38,739 nucleotides of DNA from Streptomyces sp. SM1 (GTDB taxonomy: Bacteria > Actinomycetota > Actinomycetes > Streptomycetales > Streptomycetaceae). The translations under genes and the position numbers were made by a program. The stretch's first letter is position 1. Each line of letters begins with the position of its first letter. The DNA is taken from contig NZ_NEUB01000847.1 in NCBI RefSeq assembly GCF_002910825.1, forward strand, positions 1 to 38,739, in the 5' to 3' direction. The notes below the pieces were generated by a model. The model was not told where the DNA came from and searched no databases. It was given only the letters and a program-made list of their open reading frames with translations. Positions 1 through 8,633 of the stretch are shown here, piece by piece.

Positions 1-254
1 CAGGTCAGTCCTTCTGGTCCCTGTCGGGGAACGCCTTGCCGGCGTGAAAACATGATCGCGGCGCCCGCTCGCCGACTCCGGTAGCTCGTTGGGACACCAA
101 GCCCGCAGGTCAGTCTGGTGCAGGGGCCGCTGCGGGGCCTTGCCTTGTTGCCGTAGAGCACGCCGGTCAGATTTCGTTTCCCCCGTGGCCCCTTGGGGCG
201 GGCGCCGCCTTGTACGGACGGCACGAACGGAACGATCGAAAGGGGCACTCGCCC
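1..254 (+). ncRNA. Possible bridge-RNA region of the IS110 element
   Basis: At least 254 bases lie between the window edge and the transposase start with no plausible gene. IS110-group elements are known to encode a structured bridge RNA in the long non-coding region upstream of the recombinase, with two loops that pair to target and donor DNA. Only position supports the call here; no secondary structure was computed. If present, the target-binding loop should match the IS30 sequence at the insertion point near 1691. Confidence 0.3.
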
Positions 255-1603
255 GTGGCAGAGACGGTTGCCGAGGAGAGCGAGCAGGGCCCGGAGTTGG
301 TGGAGCGGGTCGCGGCGATCGATATCGCCAAGGCGTCCGGGATGGTGTGCACCCGGGTCCCACACGAGGAAAAGCCCGGCCGGAGAGTGCAGCGGGTGTG
401 GCACGTGGCCGCGACCAGCGGCGCCATCCTGGACCTCGCGGACCACCTGATATGCCAGGGCATCACCCGGGTCGTGATGGAGGCCACCTCGACGTACTGG
501 AAGCCCTTCTTCTTTCTCCTGGAGTCGCGGGGGCTGGAGTGCTGGCTGGTCAACGCGCGTGACGTGAAGAACGTCCCCGGCCGCCCGAAGACCGACAAGC
601 TCGATTCGGTGTGGCTGGCCAAGCTGGCCGAACGCGGCATGCTGAGGGCCTCGTTCGTGCCCCGAAGCCGGTGCGCGAACTGCGGGACCTGACCCGCTCC
701 CGCGCGGTCCTCACCCACGAGCGCACCCGGCACAAACAGCGCGCGGAGAAACTCCTGGAGGACACGCAGATCAAACTGTCCTCGGTGATCTCCGACATCT
801 TCGGGGTCTCCGGGCGGGCGATGCTCGAAGCACTGATCGCGGGCGAACGCAGTCCCAGAGCCCTGGCGGGCCTCGCACACGGCACCATCAAGGCTTCTCC
901 CGCCGAGCTTCAAGAGGCACTGGCCGGCGGGTTCGAGGAACACCACGCGTTCATGCTGCGGATGCTGCTGGACACCGTCGACTACCTCACCCTGCAGATC
1001 GACAAGCTCACCGCCCGCATCACCACCCGTCTCGGCGAACTCTCCACGACCCCCGGCGACCAGGACGGTGACAGGGACGACGGCCGGCCCGGCCAGGGCA
1101 TGCTGATGCCGCTGACCGACATCGAGCGCCTGGACGAGATCCCCGGCGTCGGGCCCGCCACGGCCCAGGTCATCCTCGCCGAGATCGGCACCGACATGAG
1201 CGTGTTCCCCACCGCCGGCCACCTGGCCTCCTGGGCACGCCTGTCCCCCCGCACCTTCCAGTCCGGCCCGAAGAACACCTCCGGGCCCGCGGGCAAAGGC
1301 AACCCCTGGCTGCGCGGAGCACTCGGCGAAGCCGCCGTCTCCGCGGCCCGCACCGACACCTTCCTCGGCGCCCGCTACCGCCGCATCGTCAAACGACGAG
1401 GCCACCTCAAGGCCCTGGTCGCCGTCGCCCGCTCCATCCTGGTCACGGTCTGGCACCTCATGAACGACCCCACCGCCCGCTACCGCGACCTCGGCCCCGA
1501 CTGGCACACCAAGAACCTCGACCCGACCCGCAAAACCCGCGACCTCGTCCGCCAGCTCACCGCCCTGGGCCACGACGTCACCCTCACCCCGGCAGGCGCC
1601 TGA
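255..1603 (+). pseudogene. IS110-family DEDD transposase, broken by a 1-base frameshift
   Basis: The start is the GTG at 255, with AAAGGGG about nine bases upstream. The N-terminal half has the RuvC-like DEDD signature: AIDIAK, then VVMEATSTYW, then KTDKLDSVWLAKL. The C-terminal half has the helix-hairpin-helix stretch IPGVGPATAQVILAEIG and the Transposase_20 region with GKGNPWLRGAL. The two halves are in different frames. The first stops at 692; the second is open across the break and continues to 1603. The shift is explained by one missing C in the run 660-663, where the family reads FVPPKPVREL. With five Cs the frame would be continuous, giving about 449 aa. The element is therefore probably no longer self-mobile unless slippage in the C run rescues it. 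Confidence 0.85.
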
Positions 1604-1654
1604 CACACCACCGCCAGCACGACCAGCAGCCCCGGACCCACCAGAGCCCAGGGG

Positions 1655-2848
1655 CTACCTCGCCATACCCACCTGACCGTCGAGTTCTCCGGTCAGGGTC
1701 TTGCGCAGCTGCTCGGGCAGCTGTGCCATCGATGTGGTGAGCGCCGCGTTCATCGCGATCGCGCCGTAACCCCCGAGTGAGGTGCCGTTCTTCACCGGCG
1801 GATTCTCGCCCCAGCCTTCGAGCCGGGGCAGGTGCACCAGGAGTGTGGAGCGGCTGCTGCGCTCGACGAGCGTGCCGATCGCGGAGCGGCCGGTCCCGAT
1901 GATCAGATCGCCTTCCCAGTGTCCGGGGACCGCGCGGTCCGCGGCCTCGGCGGGGCGTTGGCTGAGGACGACGTCCTCGGTGACATGCCCTTGCGGCCTG
2001 TTCTGCGACCGTGCGCGGGGAGTACGCAACGCCCGGCCGGTCCGCAGACACGCGACCAGCTCCCGTTTGAGCGCACCGCGGCCCTCGATGAACAGCGCCT
2101 GGTAGATCGCTTCGTGGCTGATGCGCATGGACTCATCATCGGGGAAATCGACGCGAAGCCGCCGCGAGATCTGTTCCGGGCTCCATGCCATCGCCCATCT
2201 TCTGTCCTGCCGGTGCGGCTTGTTCAGCCCCTTCCACGCGGGCGTCTTCGGACCGGTGACGATCGAGCCGTCGGGACGACGGACACTCCCGGCGAGCCGT
2301 TCCTGCACATAATCACGCAGCCTGTCGTTGCCCGCGAGCTTGGCCGCCTTCGGGCGCTTCGCGGCCTGCTGCGCCTTCCACTGAGCGACCGTGGCCCGAT
2401 ACTCCTGCTTCCCGCTGCGGGTGGCGGCGTTGCGGCGCAACTCGCGCGAGATCGTCCCCGGATCACGTCCGATCGCGCGGGCGATCTCTCGCACGCCCTT
2501 GTCCTGGGCACGCAGAATCGCGATCTCCTCGCGCTCCTCGAAGGACAGGTAGCGGCCGGTGGGCTCGGCCAGAGAGATCGGCGGCATGCCGCCAGCGTGA
2601 CGGAACCACCGAGAGCCGACCGGCACCGAAACCCCGACCGCCAGCGATGCCTCAGCCGTCGTGATGCCCGTGGCGATCAGCCGCCAGAACTGCCGCTGCA
2701 CCACCCGCGACGGATCAGGCCGGCCAGGCGAGCGCATCGCCGGCCTCAGCGCCCGATCAGCACGCCACTGCCGCCGAAGCTCCTCGGGCACATCACCGGT
2801 CTTCCGGCTCCAGTCCTCCGTAGCGATCTTGAACACCTCCGAAATCAA
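1655..2848 (-). pseudogene. IS30-family transposase, 3' end lost to the IS110 insertion
   Basis: The reading frame shows the N-terminal IS30 helix-turn-helix (YLSFEEREEIAILRAQ, then VREIARAIGRDPGTISREL). The start of the DDE core follows, with HWEGDLIIG carrying the first aspartate and GTLVERSSR after it. Homology ends after LRKTLT near 1691, just before the expected second aspartate (family: LTWDRGKE). The last 11 codons come from the inserted IS110 element. The second Asp and the Glu of the catalytic triad are missing. The start is unclear: the open frame extends into the flanking IS3 sequence (GTG at 2881), and TTG 2848 or GTG 2836 lie inside the IS30 element. The missing 3' part should lie left of the window. 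Confidence 0.85.
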
Positions 2849-2881
2849 GGTGTTGCGACGACCGGTTGAATCCGCCCTCAC
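1691..2881 (-). mobile_element. IS30-family element, right-hand part only
   Basis: This segment contains the transposase gene and one element end. The junction with IS3 is near 2881: on the minus strand the IS3 OrfB frame reads HSDRG and then changes to unrelated sequence that begins the IS30 terminal region. The other terminal repeat lies beyond the IS110 copy, outside the window, so target duplication could not be checked. Confidence 0.7.
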
Positions 2882-3521
2882 TTCCCCTGTCGCTGTGGAA
2901 GATCGTCCCGTCCCTCCGGCCGCCGCGCGTCGCGGTGGCCATCTTCAACGACGCTCCGACCAGGGCCGCGTCATGGTGCTCGCCCATGGCGTAGCCGAGC
3001 AGGCGGCGCGAGAACGCATCCAGGACCGTGGCCAGATAGATCTTGCCCTCACCGGTCTCGATCTCCGTCATGTCCCCGTACCAGAGCACGTCCGGGGCCA
3101 CCGCGTCGAAACGGCGATGCACCAGGTCAGGGGCGGCCTTCCGCTTGCCCTGCCGGGTCAGCGACCGCCGCCTGGGCGGCTTGCGGCCCTGCAGACCGAG
3201 ATCGGCCATGATCTCCGCGACCGTGTTCACCGACACCTGCCAGCCCTCCGCCCACAGGTCCAAGGTGATCCTCGGCGAGCCGTAGGTGCCACCGGACTCC
3301 GTGAAGAAGTGGACGATCCGCTCCTCCAGCCTCGCCCTCCTGACCTCGCGTTTCGTCGGCTCGTCGGGACGCCGGCGCCATTTGTAGAACCACGCCTCGC
3401 TCACCCCGACCACCCGGCAGGACACCCGGTGCGGGACACCATGCCCGACCCTCTGGTTACCGATGAAGGCGACCACCGCCTCCGGAGCGTTCTCGGTCAC
3501 TTCACCCAGAGGGCCATGCAT
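2882..3521 (-). pseudogene. IS3-family transposase OrfB, 3' part displaced by IS30
   Basis: The frame encodes the HTH_21 region (GGTYGSPRITLDLWAEGW) and the start of the rve integrase core, with VLWYGDMTEI carrying the first catalytic Asp and IFHSDRG the second. After HSDRG the frame enters the IS30 end, and the open frame runs on to 2793 as nonsense. The third catalytic residue, Glu, is absent. OrfB overlaps the end of OrfA by about 25 bases in another frame, the usual arrangement for programmed -1 frameshifting in IS3 elements. I do not see a clear A-rich slippery site. Confidence 0.85.
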
Positions 3522-3841
3522 CGCTTGAAGACATCACGCTCCATCTCCAGCTCCCGGATCCGCTTGTTCTTCTCCCCGATCTCCCGGCGCAGCCGCTCCA
3601 GCTCGGCCCGCTCGGCCTCCCGCACCCGACCGCCACCGCCACTGGCGGCTGTCGGTTGTACGGGCCGGTCCGAGGACGTCGTCCCGTTGCGCCGCCACCG
3701 CGACACCCAGCTGTGCAGCGTGCCCGGGTTGATGCCGAGTTCCTCGGCGACCTCCCCGGCCGGCCTCCCGGTCTCGACCACGATGCGCACCGCACCCTCA
3801 CGGAACTCGGCGTCGTACGGCGGCTTCTTCTTGGACCCCAT
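3497..3841 (-). CDS. IS3-family transposase OrfA (HTH_Tnp_1)
   Basis: A 114-aa DNA-binding subunit. The N-terminal helix-turn-helix is typical of IS3 OrfA (YDAEFREGAVRIVVETGRP, then VAEELGINPGTLHSWVSRW). A leucine-zipper-like coiled coil follows (RAELERLRREIGEKNKRIRE) and ends in ERDVFKRCMALWVK. The start chosen is ATG 3841 because AGGGGAAG lies nine bases upstream; an in-frame ATG at 3862 has no such site. The gene is intact, but its partner OrfB is cut, so the element cannot move on its own. Confidence 0.85.
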   Translation of the reverse strand: MGSKKKPPYDAEFREGAVRIVVETGRPAGEVAEELGINPGTLHSWVSRWRRNGTTSSDRPVQPTAASGGGGRVREAERAELERLRREIGEKNKRIRELEMERDVFKRCMALWVK

Positions 3842-3876
3842 GAATCCCAACTTCCCCTGCATTCAGGGGCTCCACG

Positions 3877-5013
3877 CTACGAGGGGATGGTCAGGGTCGT
3901 GGTCAATTGAGCGTGTCCGAGGACGAATTGGACATCGGTGAGGGGGAGGCTCGGGTCCTCGGCCATCCGGTAGGCGGCGGTGTGCCGCAGCGCGTGCAGC
4001 GTCGCTGACGTTCCCGCTTGGGTGTTCGCCCGCTCGAACATGCGATGAACCGCGTGGTAGGTCAGCGGCCTCGACGGAGAACGCAGGGTCCACCACAGCG
4101 GCAGGCGTCGCCCGCGCGGGATCGCGTCGTCCATCTCCAGCTGGTAGAGCCGAAGCCAGACGAACGCATCGGTCGAGGAAGGTAGTTCTTGGACCTCGCC
4201 GGTGCCTTTACGGACCACCGAGATCAGCTGACGCCCCGGATCGGCACCGGCCTGCCAGGTGCTGAGCAGTTCGCTGGCACGCGCGCCGGTGGAGACGTAA
4301 AAGGCGACCAGGGCCCGGTCGCGGTGCGACGGGAGCCGGGCGAAGATCTTGTTGAACTCCTCGTCGGGGACATTGCGGGGCACCCGCTTGGGCACTCTCG
4401 GCCGGTAGAGCCCGGTGCGTTCGTTGCGGGGCGGGTCTATCGGATTGTGGTGAGCATGAGCCCGCCGGCCGCGACGTGCCCGGTCCAGCGGGAACGGGTT
4501 GAGGACCGGTCCGGTGCCGATGTCGCGGTGGAAGTCGTAGAAACTCCGCAGCACGGTCTCACTGTGCGCTCGCACCGACGGTGCGTACGGCTTGCCACCT
4601 GCGGCCCACCGGCCCGCCTCGCTCGGGCGTCGCCAGTGCGGGCGCCTCGGCTGACCGGCGACTTGAAGCCAGCGGGAGAAGTCCCTCGCCTCGATCCGGC
4701 TCGCCCGGTCCCACGGCACCTCGACAGCCCAGAGGAAACGGAACCAGCGCAGCAGGTCCATCCCGTAGGAACGGGCCGTCGCCGCCGAGCGACCAGCTCC
4801 TTGCAGGTCCCGCAGGAATGTGCGCGCTCCTTCAACCGGCTCCCCGGCGGGGTCGACGAGCCGGCAGGGATCCCACGGATCATCTATGGCCACCAGTTCC
4901 CCGACCAGAGGGACAGACAGGGCCGCCAGGTCTCGCGATGCCTCCATGGCCGAATCAACGACGCTTCCGCCATCAGGTCACTGACCTGCGGAATCTCCGC
5001 TACTAGTTCAGTC
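3877..5013 (-). pseudogene. Tyrosine recombinase/integrase, broken at both ends
   Basis: From ATG 4947 the frame encodes a phage/ICE-type integrase: a SAM-like N-terminal domain (SAATARSYGMDLLRWFRFLW) and a catalytic domain with the first Arg in YVSTGARASELL and the second box as HALRHTAAYRM. The next conserved segment, VLGHAQLTTT, is followed at once by IS3 sequence, so the nucleophilic Tyr (family: QIYL) is lost. Upstream of 4947, in another frame, residues LVAEIPQVSDLMAEASLIRPW look like the usual N-terminus of this actinobacterial integrase family. This suggests a small deletion near 4935-4950 as well. It is inactive by prediction. It may have been the integrase of an island at this locus. 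Confidence 0.7.
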
Positions 5014-5252
5014 AACAGGTCGCTGTCGGAGCCCTTTTTGTACTCCACCACCGGGCTGCCGTTCTCATCGAGCCCCAGGGTGTCGATCCGCCCCCGGTGC
5101 CAAGGCCCGGTCGGATACTCCGAGGCCAGGAAACGGACGCCCAGCATCTGCTCCAGGCCGGCCTCGACCCGCCGCTGCAGCTCCACCTCCAGCGCCACGG
5201 TCGAGCCGGCCAGCTCGACGTCCCGTCCGTCCGCGTCCTGCTGGAACATCAT
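5013..5252 (-). pseudogene. DUF5655-like protein fragment
   Basis: From ATG 5252 the frame gives about 80 residues resembling the N-terminus of DUF5655-containing proteins (VALEVELQRRVEAGLEQM, then GVRFLASEYPTGPWH, then GRIDTLGLDENGSPV and VEYKKG). The D...EYK spacing in the last part is like the PD-(D/E)XK nuclease fold found in that family. After SDSDLL the frame passes into what looks like the integrase N-terminus, so the C-terminal two thirds are missing. The fusion point near 5013 is probably an old deletion junction. No convincing ribosome site is seen; ATG 5291 is an alternative start. Confidence 0.5.
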
Positions 5253-5665
5253 CAGCTCGGCCACCAGCGCCCCCTCCCGCGATCTGTGCATGGAGACCAA
5301 TCGGCCGGACGCTCCGGATATTCCGCGTGTAGACCAGCGGAGGGACTGCAGTTCGTCCGGCGGACAACGCAGATGTCCGATGCGGCTGATTATTGCGGCA
5401 CTGGATATGGGAGGGAGCTGAACTGGTCGGTGCCGCAGCATCTCGCCTGGACGCTGGGTTCGGTTCCGGACAGACCTGGGGCGATGTCTTGACCGCTGGC
5501 GACGGGCCATTGTCTTTGACGGTTGCGCAGGATCTGGCCGCGCAGCTCAACGCGACCAGCGAACCTGACTTTTTTCGCGGGTGCGTTCGGAGGCCCGCCG
5601 TACTCCGCCAGGATTGCGGAAGTAGATCCTGATGAACATCTGGGTGCCGTCCAGGGGCGAGGCGG
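5253..5665. other. Intergenic stretch without a supported gene
   Basis: This lies between the left-edge mobile debris and the 3' end of the GH16 gene. A rightward frame at 5393-5632 has no recognisable domain and no convincing ribosome site. I see no clear terminator for the GH16 gene here. Confidence 0.5.
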
Positions 5666-6727
5666 TCAGGGCGCGACGGTTCCGGGCTTCATCCGGTAGA
5701 CGCGCACCCAGTCGACGCTCATGTGGGTCGGGTAACCATCCACGCCGCCCGAAGAGTTGAGCGTCGGCTTGTTGGCGCATCGTCTGGCACCGCCAGGGCA
5801 GGGGTCGCTCTCTGTGCCGTAGCGCAGGTTGGGGTCGCGCAGCCCCAGTGAGAGTGTGACGTTCATAGGCAGGCGGTTCCAGTTGGTGTTCGCGATGCTG
5901 TTGACCGGCTTGCCATCCAGGTAGTAGGTGAGGCGGTCGGGAGCAACCATGACGCCGTAGGTGTGGTAGTCCGCCGCGGGGTCGAAGCCTCCGTTGACGA
6001 CGCTTTGGTCGAGGTAGGGCGCCTGGGCGGCATTGCGGATCCACACGGGGTTGCCGTTCTGCATGACCTGGTACGGCGCGTGTAGGTCAAGCAGATGCGC
6101 GTCCTTGGAGTGCTGCTGCATTTCGACGATGTCGACCTCGGAGTAGGCCGTGTCGCCGTCTTGGGTACCCAGGAAGCCCGCGGCCTTGTCGGTCGCGTAG
6201 TTGCTGTACAACCAGAACGCCGGCGCCGAGCCGGGGAAGGTGTCCACGCCCTTGATGCGCGCTTCGTAGTAGCCGTAGACGCTTGAAGCCTTCGACTGCA
6301 GGATGCCGGAGGAGAAGTAGGTGTGCGACTTGAAGGTGGTGTAGTCGTCGCGACGGAGGGTGGCGTTCGGCTGCTCGTCGTAGCGCATGCGCAGCTCGAG
6401 GGATCCGTCCTTGACGGAGGTGTTGTCCGCGTTCCAGGTCCAGGCGCCCCACGACGTAGGGCTGTTGTTCCACTTGCCGGTGTCAACGGTTGTGCCGTTG
6501 AACTCGTCCGAGAGGTTTGAGACCAGCTCCCAGTTCTTCGGGTCCGCGTTGGGGACGTTAGCCTTGATGTTCTGGGGGTGCGACTTGGCACCCTTGCCGT
6601 TGGTCGCCGCAGAGCCCACGGATGTCGAGCCGGGGCTCGCCTGCGCGGCCACGGTCGTTGCCCCCAGGGCGATCGCCAGGGCACTCGCCATTCCCAAGAC
6701 TCTCCGCGTGCGCAGTTGGTGTCCCAC
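5666..6727 (-). CDS. Secreted GH16 endo-hydrolase, kappa-carrageenase-like
   Basis: A 353-aa predicted extracellular enzyme that should cut beta-1,4 bonds of kappa-carrageenan or a close relative. The start is GTG 6727, eight bases after GAGAGG. Residues 1-30 form a signal peptide (TRRVLG, hydrophobic stretch, AAQA cleavage); the two Arg make Tat export possible. The catalytic motif SEVDIVEM (about E197, D199, E202) is the beta-bulge ExDxxE of GH16. Compared from memory with Pseudoalteromonas kappa-carrageenase, many blocks match: SDEFN, YGYYEARIKG, TFPG.APAFW.YS, DLH, NG.P.W.R, FDP..D.HTYGV, MN.TLS.GLR, GYPT.M.VDWVR. Agarases and laminarinases share the fold but not this full set. There is no carbohydrate-binding module. 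A probable IclR operator lies 22 bases upstream of the start. Confidence 0.88.
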   Translation of the reverse strand: MGHQLRTRRVLGMASALAIALGATTVAAQASPGSTSVGSAATNGKGAKSHPQNIKANVPNADPKNWELVSNLSDEFNGTTVDTGKWNNSPTSWGAWTWNADNTSVKDGSLELRMRYDEQPNATLRRDDYTTFKSHTYFSSGILQSKASSVYGYYEARIKGVDTFPGSAPAFWLYSNYATDKAAGFLGTQDGDTAYSEVDIVEMQQHSKDAHLLDLHAPYQVMQNGNPVWIRNAAQAPYLDQSVVNGGFDPAADYHTYGVMVAPDRLTYYLDGKPVNSIANTNWNRLPMNVTLSLGLRDPNLRYGTESDPCPGGARRCANKPTLNSSGGVDGYPTHMSVDWVRVYRMKPGTVAP

Positions 6728-6748
6728 TCCTGCCACCTCTCTGTCGTG

Positions 6749-6765
6749 TGTGCCAATACTGCACA
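6749..6765. promoter_or_regulatory. Probable IclR operator before the GH16 gene
   Basis: TGTGCC-AATAC-TGCACA is an inverted repeat with 5 of 6 paired positions and a 5-base spacer. It sits 22 bases upstream of the GH16 GTG, where a bound repressor would block the promoter or early elongation. It matches three other sites in the window. Binding by the IclR-type protein at 8634-9395 is inferred. Confidence 0.65.
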
Positions 6766-6938
6766 AGATGGTGCGTCTAGCGCAATGAACTGTGTCGAAG
6801 CCTCGGGTCGGTGTCAATGGTTTGGTCTGCGGCTCCGCCTTTCGCGTCACGGGGTGCACGCGCGCCGGAAGTTGACGAACTCAGTTGGTTGCCACAAAGG
6901 GGATTGCCTGTCAGGGTGTTGCGCTAAGCGCTCACACC

Positions 6939-6955
6939 TGTGCAACTACTGCACA
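6939..6955. promoter_or_regulatory. Probable IclR operator before the GH82-like gene
   Basis: TGTGCA-ACTAC-TGCACA is the one perfect copy of the 17-base palindrome. It ends 17 bases before the chosen ATG 6973, just upstream of the AAGGGG ribosome site. The location suggests repression of the divergent carrageenase-like genes. Confidence 0.7.
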
Positions 6956-6972
6956 TAGCCAAGGGGTTGATG

Positions 6973-8562
6973 ATGAGTCATCTATATGGTCCGCACGAAG
7001 GCGCGAGCCCCCCGAAGCCTGCTCGCCGCAGCGGATTCTTCCGTGTCCTCGCCCCAGCCGTGGGGGCTGCACTGACGCTGTCGGCCGGTGCGGTCGGAGC
7101 TGCCCGGGCGCAGCAGCCGGCCGCACCGAGTGAGTCGTCCGCCGGCTCAGCCGCCCAAACACTGGGAACCGTTCAGCACGACGGCAAGACCTACTTCAAG
7201 AACCGCATCCCCGCGACTGTGCGGCCGGTCGTCGTCACGCCCTCGACTCCCCAGGCCGAGATTGACGACCTGCTGGCCAGTGACGACCCGTACCGGGTCA
7301 TCAAGTTCGCCTCCGGCGAGTACCGGCTGCAGACCCTGAAGATCCATCAGGGCAACACCCGCATCGAGGTCGATCCGGGAGCCACATTCGTCATGACGGG
7401 CACCTCCAAGTTCGTGTTCGACGTCGGTGCCCCCAAGGGGATCGACCCGATCGAGAACGTCGAGATCGCCTCGACCGTTCCGCACCGCAAGTTCACCGTC
7501 GTCGTTCAGGGCATTCCGCGCACCGGCGACCGGCGTGTGGCACGTCTGGCCAATGTCACGAACTTCGCCGTCTCGGGCATCGACATCCAGGGCAGCTACC
7601 AGGCCCAGCCCTACATCGTCCTGACCAACGCTGCGCGCAACGCCGCACCGGTCATCGACGGGAACAGCGACCCCAGCGACGGCCTCCCGCCGGGCAAGGA
7701 CTACAACCCCCTCTTCGGGACCGTGCCCAGCGGCGGCGTCATCGAGGACGTGTCCGCCAACCGGATCCACTCCGGGTACGCCACGGTGCAGACCTTCGGG
7801 GCGAACAACGTCTACATGAAGGACATCTCAGGCGATGAGGGGGTGACGGTGCGCCTCGAGCCCGGCAGCGGCGGGTCGAAGGACAAGGTCAGCCAGGCCG
7901 GCCCCGACCTCGGGGCACTGCGCAACATCGTCCTGGACGGGATCACCAACACCAACGGCTTCGCATCCGTCTACCTCAAGCCGCATGCCAAGGACTGCTC
8001 GAACATCACCCTCAACGACATCTCGGCCACGGACAGCGCCTTCGCAGTCCATGCCGACTCGGCGGAGTTCTCCTTCGACCCGCCGACTGGGGGAACGGGC
8101 CCCGGCACGGTTCCCGACGGCGTCATCGAGCGTGGCCGGTTCGCGGGCCTCCGGGCCACAGGAGACATCATCCTGACGCGGACGCCGGGCGTCACGGGAC
8201 GGGCGATCTTCGCGGCCAGCGACCTCGACTACATCGACACCAAGAACAGGATCGACGGTGCCACCGCGTACGAGGACTACCCGCTCCACGAGCCGTCCGG
8301 GCGGCTGCGCCTGACGAAGCTCCCGGTGGTCCCGATTCTGCTCCTGTCGCAGGAGTACGCCGATGCTGTGGGGCCCCAGGCCGTGCGTGGCCGCTACTCG
8401 ATGAACGTATCGGGTGCGACCATCCGGTCGGTCGGTGTTCACCACTCGTTCGACGCGGACTCAGACGGGATCCTGGTGCGGAGTGACGGCCGGGGCCTGG
8501 ACGGGCAACCTCTGAGCGCGGACGAGGTCCGATACGGGGACGCCACCAACGTCGTTCCCTGA
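6973..8562 (+). CDS. Secreted right-handed beta-helix enzyme, GH82 iota-carrageenase-like
   Basis: A 529-aa protein starting at ATG 6973, six bases after AAGGGG (ATG 6970 is an alternative). Residues 1-46 form a signal peptide with RRSGFF (Tat-like) and AARA cleavage. The body has the short beta-strand rungs of a pectate-lyase-like helix (IENVEIAS, VTNFAVSGIDIQG, GALRNIVLDGIT, CSNITLNDISATDS). From memory, the segment GYATVQTFGANNVYMKDI aligns with GYGLIQTYGADNILFRNL of Alteromonas iota-carrageenase. The catalytic Gln (Q273), acid Glu (E296, in VRLEP) and His (H338, in LKPHAK) match. The catalytic base Asp two residues after that Glu is replaced by Gly. It lies beside a kappa-carrageenase-like gene. 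It may cut iota- or another hybrid carrageenan; a non-GH82 beta-helix enzyme or lyase is the alternative. Confidence 0.7.
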   Translation: MSHLYGPHEGASPPKPARRSGFFRVLAPAVGAALTLSAGAVGAARAQQPAAPSESSAGSAAQTLGTVQHDGKTYFKNRIPATVRPVVVTPSTPQAEIDDLLASDDPYRVIKFASGEYRLQTLKIHQGNTRIEVDPGATFVMTGTSKFVFDVGAPKGIDPIENVEIASTVPHRKFTVVVQGIPRTGDRRVARLANVTNFAVSGIDIQGSYQAQPYIVLTNAARNAAPVIDGNSDPSDGLPPGKDYNPLFGTVPSGGVIEDVSANRIHSGYATVQTFGANNVYMKDISGDEGVTVRLEPGSGGSKDKVSQAGPDLGALRNIVLDGITNTNGFASVYLKPHAKDCSNITLNDISATDSAFAVHADSAEFSFDPPTGGTGPGTVPDGVIERGRFAGLRATGDIILTRTPGVTGRAIFAASDLDYIDTKNRIDGATAYEDYPLHEPSGRLRLTKLPVVPILLLSQEYADAVGPQAVRGRYSMNVSGATIRSVGVHHSFDADSDGILVRSDGRGLDGQPLSADEVRYGDATNVVP

Positions 8563-8570
8563 TTCCGGCA

Positions 8571-8612
8571 ACGAAGGGGCCGACTGACCAAACGCGTCGT
8601 CGGCCCCTTCGT
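8571..8612. terminator. Bidirectional terminator between convergent genes
   Basis: A perfect 14-base inverted repeat (ACGAAGGGGCCGAC and its complement) has a 14-base loop. It lies 8 bases after the stop of the GH82-like gene and about 20 bases beyond the stop of the convergent iclR gene, so it can serve both. There is no clear U-tract, as is common in Streptomyces. Confidence 0.85.
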
Positions 8613-8633
8613 GCGTCCGGACGGGGAGCCGGA

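Larger units (their letters stand above)
1..1690 (+). mobile_element. IS110-family insertion sequence, left end outside the window
   Basis: The element carries one DEDD transposase gene (255-1603, frameshifted). Its right boundary is placed near 1690, because from 1691 the minus strand reads as IS30 transposase, whereas the preceding 11 codons of that frame do not fit the IS30 family. No IS30 sequence is seen at position 1, so the left end lies at or beyond the window start. The right boundary is an estimate from the loss of homology in the interrupted gene; no terminal inverted repeat was used, and IS110 elements usually lack clear ones. Confidence 0.75.
2882..3892 (-). mobile_element. IS3-family element, right-hand part, inserted in an integrase gene
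   Basis: The segment contains OrfA and the 5' two thirds of OrfB. Its outer end is set near 3892, where the integrase frame stops matching the family (LGHAQLTTT, then unrelated residues). On the minus strand the element begins near TGACCATCCCC. The opposite end and the rest of OrfB must lie left of the window, beyond the IS110 and IS30 copies. Confidence 0.75.

Noticed and set aside
5393..5632. A rightward 79-aa frame between the left debris and the GH16 gene
   Set aside because: There is no domain, no convincing ribosome site and it runs towards a convergent gene without a terminator.
5666..8562. An agar-specific locus
   Set aside because: The GH16 protein matches kappa-carrageenase blocks better than agarase ones as far as I can recall, its partner resembles iota-carrageenase, and a sulfatase/FGE pair is present. 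Agar or furcellaran as substrate is not fully excluded.
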